Below are positions 60,064-64,000 of a stretch of DNA of 64,000 nucleotides, one piece after another. The stretch is from Gemmatimonadaceae bacterium (GTDB lineage Bacteria > Gemmatimonadota > Gemmatimonadetes > Gemmatimonadales > Gemmatimonadaceae). The stretch is from contig DATNEW010000028.1 of the NCBI GenBank assembly GCA_035606695.1, positions 90,854-154,853 of the forward strand, written 5' to 3'. A program made the position numbers and the translations under genes. Each line of letters opens with the position of its first letter. Positions within the stretch are counted from its first letter, which is position 1. The notes beneath the pieces are model-generated. The model was not told the DNA's origin. It saw only the letters and a list, made by a program, of their open reading frames with translations, and did no database searches.

Positions 60064-62568
60064 ATGACATCGACAGAGCGAGCACCAGCCGCGGAGCCGG
60101 CCGGCTATGACCCTGCCGCCATCGAACGGAAATGGCAGGAACGTTGGGAGAAGCGCGGTACGAACCACACCGACCTCTCCGCCGGTGAGCGTCCGTTCTA
60201 TGCCCTCATGATGTTCCCGTATCCCTCGGCGGAGGGGCTGCACGTCGGCAACCTCTTCGCCTTCACGGGAAACGACATCTATGGACGATTCCAGCGGCTT
60301 CAAGGGCACACGGTCTTTGAGCCGCTGGGCTTCGACGCGTTCGGCATCCATTCCGAGAACTTCGCGCTGAAGGTGGGGACCCATCCCGCGGTCCTCATCC
60401 CTAAGAACATCGACAACTTCAGGCGGCAGCTTAAGCGCTCGGGCCTGATGATCGATTGGCGGCACGAGCTGTCGACTACCGACCCCGACTATTACAAGTG
60501 GACCCAGTGGGTTTTCCTGCAGCTCTACAAGCGGGGACTGGCCTATAAGCGGCGCGCGGCCGTGAACTGGTGCCCGAACGACAAGACCGTGCTGGCGAAC
60601 GAGCAGGTCATCGCCGGCGAATGCGAGCGGTGCGGCGCCAAGGTCGAACAGCGGTTCCTGGAACAGTGGTTCTTCCGGATCACGGATTACGCCGCTCGGC
60701 TGCTGCACAATCTGGATTGGATCGACTGGTCCGAGTCCACCAAGCAGGCTCAGCGCAACTGGCTCGGCCGGTCTGACGGCGCGGAGCTGACGTTCCGCGT
60801 GCAGGATCTGGAGGATCTGGTCGGCACGGCGACGATCGCGAGCGGGCTCTCGGGCGAGTTCACGGCGGAGCCGGTGGACATTCGTGTGTTCACGACGCGT
60901 CCGGATACCGTGTTCGGCGCCACGTATCTGGTGTTGGCGCCGGAGCATCCGTTGGTCGACGTGTTGTCGACCGAGGAGCAGCGCGACGAGGTGGACGCGT
61001 ACAAGAAGCGCGCGGCGAAGCAGGACCTGGTGTCGCGGAAGACGACGAAGGAGAAGACGGGCGTCTTCACGGGGTCGTTCGCGATCAATCCGGCGACGCA
61101 GCACCCGATTCCGATCTGGATCGCCGACTACGTGCTGATGGAATACGGCACGGGCGCGATCATGGCGGTGCCGGGCCACGACGAGCGGGATTTCGAGTTT
61201 GCTAATAAGTTCGATCTCGAGATTCCGCGTGTCGTTGCGCCGGTCGGCGGCGACGCGCATGCGCCGCTGACCGAGCCGTTCGTCGAGACGGCGAACGTGC
61301 AGATCGTGAACTCCGGGCAGTTCTCGGGCTTGAGCGTCGAGGACGCGAAGGCGCGCATCGTGGATTGGCTGGCGCAGAACGGCCACGCCAAGCCGGTGGT
61401 GAACTTCCGGCTGCACGACTGGTGCATCTCCCGGCAGCGGTACTGGGGTCCGCCGATCCCCATCATCTATTGCGACCATTGTGGTACCATTCCGGTACCA
61501 GAGAAGGATCTGCCGGTCGAGCTGCCGTTCGTCGAGGATTTCAGGCCCGACGACACGGGCATCTCGCCCTTGGCGCGGGTAGAGTCGTGGTATCGCGTGC
61601 CGTGTCCGACGTGCGGCCGCGAGGCGCGCCGCGAGACGGACGTGTCCGACACGTTCCTCGACAGCGCGTGGTATTTCCTGCGCTACCCGAGCACCGATTT
61701 CGACGACGTGGCGTTCGACGAGACGCTGACGGCCAAATGGCTGCCGGTGACCTCGTACATCGGCGGGAACGAGCACGCCGTATTGCACTTGTTATATTCG
61801 CGTTTCGTGACGATGGTGCTGTACGACGCCGGCCTGCTCGCGTTCGAGGAGCCGTTCGTGAAGTTTCGCGCGCACGGCATGATCATTCGCGAAGGCGCCA
61901 AGATGTCGAAGAGCCGCGGCAACGTGGTGAACCCCGACGAGTACATCGAGCGGTGGGGCGCCGACACGTTCCGCACGTACCTCATGTTCCTGGGGCCGTA
62001 CGAGGAAGGCGGAGATTTCCGCGATCAGAGCATCGCCGGCGTCCGCCGGTTTCTCGATCGGGTGTGGTCGTCGGCCGCCGGGGCGACCACCGCGGGTGCG
62101 CCGGACGCGCAGGTGATGCGCAAGCTGCACCAGACGATCAAGAAGGTCAGCGAGGACGTGCCCGCGCTGAGCTACAACACGGCGATCGCGGCGATGATGG
62201 AGTACCTCAACGTCGTGCGTCGCAACGAACGCACGCCGCACCGCGCCGAAGTCGAGCCGCTGGTGCAGCTGGTCGCTCCGTTCGCGCCGCACGTGGCCGA
62301 GGAGCTATGGGAACAGTTCGGCCACGCCGAGAGTGTCTTCGACGCCGGCTGGCCGTCGTACGATCCGGCGCAGGCGGCGGAAGACCTGATCACGATCGCG
62401 GTGCAGGTCAACGGGAAGACGCGCGGAACGATCCAGATCCCGCCCGCGGGAGGTCAGGCCGAGGCGCTCACGGCGGCGATGGCCGAAGAGAGTATCGCGA
62501 AATTTGTGAGCGGGGCGCCGAAGAAAGTGATCTTCGTCCCGGGACGGTTGTTGAACATCGTGGCGTAG
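60064..62568 (+). CDS. leuS: Leucyl-tRNA synthetase
   Basis: 834 residues. Charges tRNA-Leu. HIGH-type motif in EGLHVGNLFAFTGNDIYGRF; zinc-like insert CPNDKT...CERCGAKVEQRFLEQWFF; editing domain with TRPDTVFGATYLVLAPEHPL and YGTGAIMAVPGHDERD; second zinc-like CDHCG...CPTCGREAR; KMSKS in GAKMSKSRGNVVNPDEY; anticodon region with KVSEDV and NGKTRGTIQIP at the C-terminus. Bacterial single-chain form of usual length. Confidence 0.97.
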   Translation: MTSTERAPAAEPAGYDPAAIERKWQERWEKRGTNHTDLSAGERPFYALMMFPYPSAEGLHVGNLFAFTGNDIYGRFQRLQGHTVFEPLGFDAFGIHSENFALKVGTHPAVLIPKNIDNFRRQLKRSGLMIDWRHELSTTDPDYYKWTQWVFLQLYKRGLAYKRRAAVNWCPNDKTVLANEQVIAGECERCGAKVEQRFLEQWFFRITDYAARLLHNLDWIDWSESTKQAQRNWLGRSDGAELTFRVQDLEDLVGTATIASGLSGEFTAEPVDIRVFTTRPDTVFGATYLVLAPEHPLVDVLSTEEQRDEVDAYKKRAAKQDLVSRKTTKEKTGVFTGSFAINPATQHPIPIWIADYVLMEYGTGAIMAVPGHDERDFEFANKFDLEIPRVVAPVGGDAHAPLTEPFVETANVQIVNSGQFSGLSVEDAKARIVDWLAQNGHAKPVVNFRLHDWCISRQRYWGPPIPIIYCDHCGTIPVPEKDLPVELPFVEDFRPDDTGISPLARVESWYRVPCPTCGREARRETDVSDTFLDSAWYFLRYPSTDFDDVAFDETLTAKWLPVTSYIGGNEHAVLHLLYSRFVTMVLYDAGLLAFEEPFVKFRAHGMIIREGAKMSKSRGNVVNPDEYIERWGADTFRTYLMFLGPYEEGGDFRDQSIAGVRRFLDRVWSSAAGATTAGAPDAQVMRKLHQTIKKVSEDVPALSYNTAIAAMMEYLNVVRRNERTPHRAEVEPLVQLVAPFAPHVAEELWEQFGHAESVFDAGWPSYDPAQAAEDLITIAVQVNGKTRGTIQIPPAGGQAEALTAAMAEESIAKFVSGAPKKVIFVPGRLLNIVA

Positions 62569-62592
62569 GGCGACCGAGTCTGATGTGGGACG

Positions 62593-62699
62593 ACAACTAA
62601 CTACGACAAGTTCCGACAAGATCTGCGCGAGGATGACAGGCACGCGCCGTTCTCGGATCGTGTCGGATCTGGTCAGACGTTGTCGTGGTGTCGAGTTGT
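62593..62699. repeat. Imperfect palindrome, possible diverged relative of the dispersed element
   Basis: Outer arms ACAACTAACTACGACAAG and GTTGTCGTGGTGTCGAGTTGT are imperfect inverses, with AGATC/GATCT inside. The centre has GATGACAGGCACGCGCC, which shares GACAGGCACG with copies 1 and 2. Located between leuS and the convergent VIT1-like gene. Confidence 0.5.
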
Positions 62700-62727
62700 A
62701 CAGAGGCGTGCCGACCCGATCCCGCGC

Positions 62728-63873
62728 TCATCCAGCCAGCCGGGCAACCCACTCTCCCACGAAGTAGCCCGCCACCGCCACCCCCAGCCCGACCACGAAC
62801 ATGTCCAGGCCCGAGCGGAACACGCTTCGGCCGGTAAAGATCGATCTCGCCGCCCCCACGATCCAGTGCGAGGCCATCGCGACCGCGAACGCGATCACGA
62901 TCGCGGTCCACCCAGTCCATATGAGAAATGGAAAGACCGGAATGAGCGCGCCGACCGCCGTCGCCGTGCCGGTGATCCACGCCTCTCGCATGGGCGACAT
63001 GTGCGGGTCGCTGATGCCCAACTCCTCCTGCACCTGCTCCTCGAGCATGCGCGCCGGATCGGCCATCACTTCCGTCGCCAGCGCGTACGCCGGTTCGCGC
63101 GCCATGCCCTTGGCCTCGTAGATCAGCGCCAGCTCGTCGCGCTCGACTTCCGGCATCAGGGCGATCTCGTCGCGCTCCATCGCGATCTCGTTGGCGTACA
63201 CCTCGGCCTCGCTCTTCGCGGCGAGATAGCCGCTCGAGCCCATCGAGAGCGCGTCGGCGATGAGCCCCGCGAGCCCCGCGACGATGACCTGGTGATGCGC
63301 CGCCTGCGATGACGCGCCGATCACCCCGGCGACGAGACCGAAGTTCGCGGTCAGCCCGTCGTTGAATCCGTACACGACGTTACGCAGAAAGCCGCCCGAC
63401 TCCGTGCGGTGCCACGGCTCGCCCGACTTTCCAGAAATCTCATTGAGCGTCGAGGCATGCTCGGCGGACTCGCGCGCGAGGAGCAGCGACTCGTTCGATC
63501 CCGGCGTGCCGCGCGCCGTGCCGCGATGCATGTCGAGATAGCCTTTGACTTCGCGCCCCTCCTCGGCAAGGAGCATCGGCAACAGGAAACCCGGGCCGAA
63601 CCAGTTGCCCAGCCGCGCGAGCAGGCGTGTGCGCGCGCTCGGACGAAACTTGCCCGGATCGCGGCCGTGGTCGCGCAGGAGCTTCGCCCAGATGTCCGTG
63701 TGCCGGTCTTCGACCTCAGCGAGACGGCGATAGAGATCGCTCTTCTTCGGATCGGTCTCGAGCCCCGAGAGCAACCGATACAGGTAGGCGGCGTCCGCCT
63801 CGTCCTGCCAATGGTGCTCGAAGGTGTGCAGGTCCGGGGCGGACGTGGTCCGGGGCGATGAGGAGACGGCCAT
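62728..63873 (-). CDS. Ferritin-like/VIT1 fused membrane protein (MbfA-type iron exporter)
   Basis: 381 residues from ATG 63873; the longer in-frame start has an unlikely Val-rich leader. Residues ~10-155 are a ferritin-like/rubrerythrin domain with metal ligands in DEADAAYLYRLL, LAEVEDRHTDIW, LAEEGREVKGYLDMHR and ARESAEHASTLNE. Residues ~175-381 are a CCC1/VIT1 transporter with VVYGFNDGLTANFGLVAGV, ADALSMGSSGYLAAKSE and several hydrophobic segments. Family members export iron or manganese. Convergent with leuS. Confidence 0.92.
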   Translation of the reverse strand: MAVSSSPRTTSAPDLHTFEHHWQDEADAAYLYRLLSGLETDPKKSDLYRRLAEVEDRHTDIWAKLLRDHGRDPGKFRPSARTRLLARLGNWFGPGFLLPMLLAEEGREVKGYLDMHRGTARGTPGSNESLLLARESAEHASTLNEISGKSGEPWHRTESGGFLRNVVYGFNDGLTANFGLVAGVIGASSQAAHHQVIVAGLAGLIADALSMGSSGYLAAKSEAEVYANEIAMERDEIALMPEVERDELALIYEAKGMAREPAYALATEVMADPARMLEEQVQEELGISDPHMSPMREAWITGTATAVGALIPVFPFLIWTGWTAIVIAFAVAMASHWIVGAARSIFTGRSVFRSGLDMFVVGLGVAVAGYFVGEWVARLAG

Positions 63874-64000
63874 GCCCAAAGCTACGGAGTAAACCCTCCG
63901 CCCGTCGAGCCGTGACTCATCCAGTGCACCCACAACACCCACAACACCCACAAGCACGACAAGCACCTACAACAACAGCTGAGGGGTTATGCGAGTATTT
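63874..64000. other. Right-edge sequence with short ACAACACCC-type repeats
   Basis: 127 bases before the window edge. Contains CACAACACCCACAACACCCA (about 63930-63955), a simple run of 9-mers, then CAAGCACGACAAGC. Probably the promoter/leader of the minus-strand gene or the flank of a gene off the edge; nothing else can be supported. Confidence 0.4.

Noticed and set aside
63925..63990. CRISPR-like repeats at the right edge
   Set aside because: Units are 9-10 bases of ACAACACCC type with no spacers; a simple-sequence run.

Overview
The window is one contiguous piece of a GC-rich bacterial chromosome. Gene content suggests Gemmatimonadota or a close relative: a caa3-type oxidase whose subunit II carries its own cytochrome c, many exported peptidases (tricorn-like, S9, M1), membrane and receiver diguanylate cyclases, and many overlapping start/stop codons. 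This placement is inference; there is no rRNA in the window. No rRNA, tRNA, CRISPR array or classical transposase/integrase gene was found.

Layout. 1-4991 is a leftward run: GHMP sugar kinase, M20 peptidase, a small protein, a divergent RNase HI, small and zinc-ribbon proteins, and a lipoprotein cut by the window edge. 5085-7413 is a trehalose operon (otsA-otsB), ending in a 14-bp tandem repeat that holds the stop codons of both convergent genes; a phasin-like protein with a histone-H1-like tail follows. 8399-14294 carries a CoA-transferase, an ECF sigma factor with a putative membrane anti-sigma partner, a DUF72 protein, an SGNH hydrolase and exported proteins. 14306-21525 holds three exported enzymes of peptide and amino-acid-derivative turnover. 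21796-25690 (minus) encodes E3 and E2 of a 2-oxo-acid dehydrogenase complex, an outer-membrane-like protein and a GNAT. 25830-31212 includes gyrA between two copies of a dispersed palindromic repeat. 31213-38601 is a tight signalling/peptidase operon (GGDEF, PLP dehydratase, receiver-GAF-GGDEF, Ser/Thr kinase, M1 peptidase, degenerate retropepsin). 40313-47265 (minus) has a PBP4-type carboxypeptidase and the cytochrome oxidase cluster ctaC-D-E-F-G. 47428-50777 has a nicotinate phosphoribosyltransferase and an aspartase fused to a cyclic-nucleotide-binding domain. 55768-63873 has a membrane glycosyltransferase, a chemoreceptor, leuS and a ferritin-like/VIT1 iron exporter.

The most unusual region is 50980-55740. 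A TAT-exported asparaginase-family gene has been split near codon 193 by about 3.55 kb of AT-richer DNA. The inserted DNA begins with a diverged, recoded copy of the missing 3' half, so the gene stays intact at 402 codons. The displaced original 3' half lies at 55108-55740 and would also complete exactly 402 codons. Between them is a compact cargo: a XRE-type regulator, a 339-aa protein of unknown function, a 60-aa protein and a ClpP/SppA-fold SDH-type serine protease. The divergent control region contains a perfect 56-bp palindrome and a second palindrome sharing its AT core. No recombinase is present. I read this as a candidate mobile or defence-type islet that repairs its target gene; the function is not demonstrated by the sequence.
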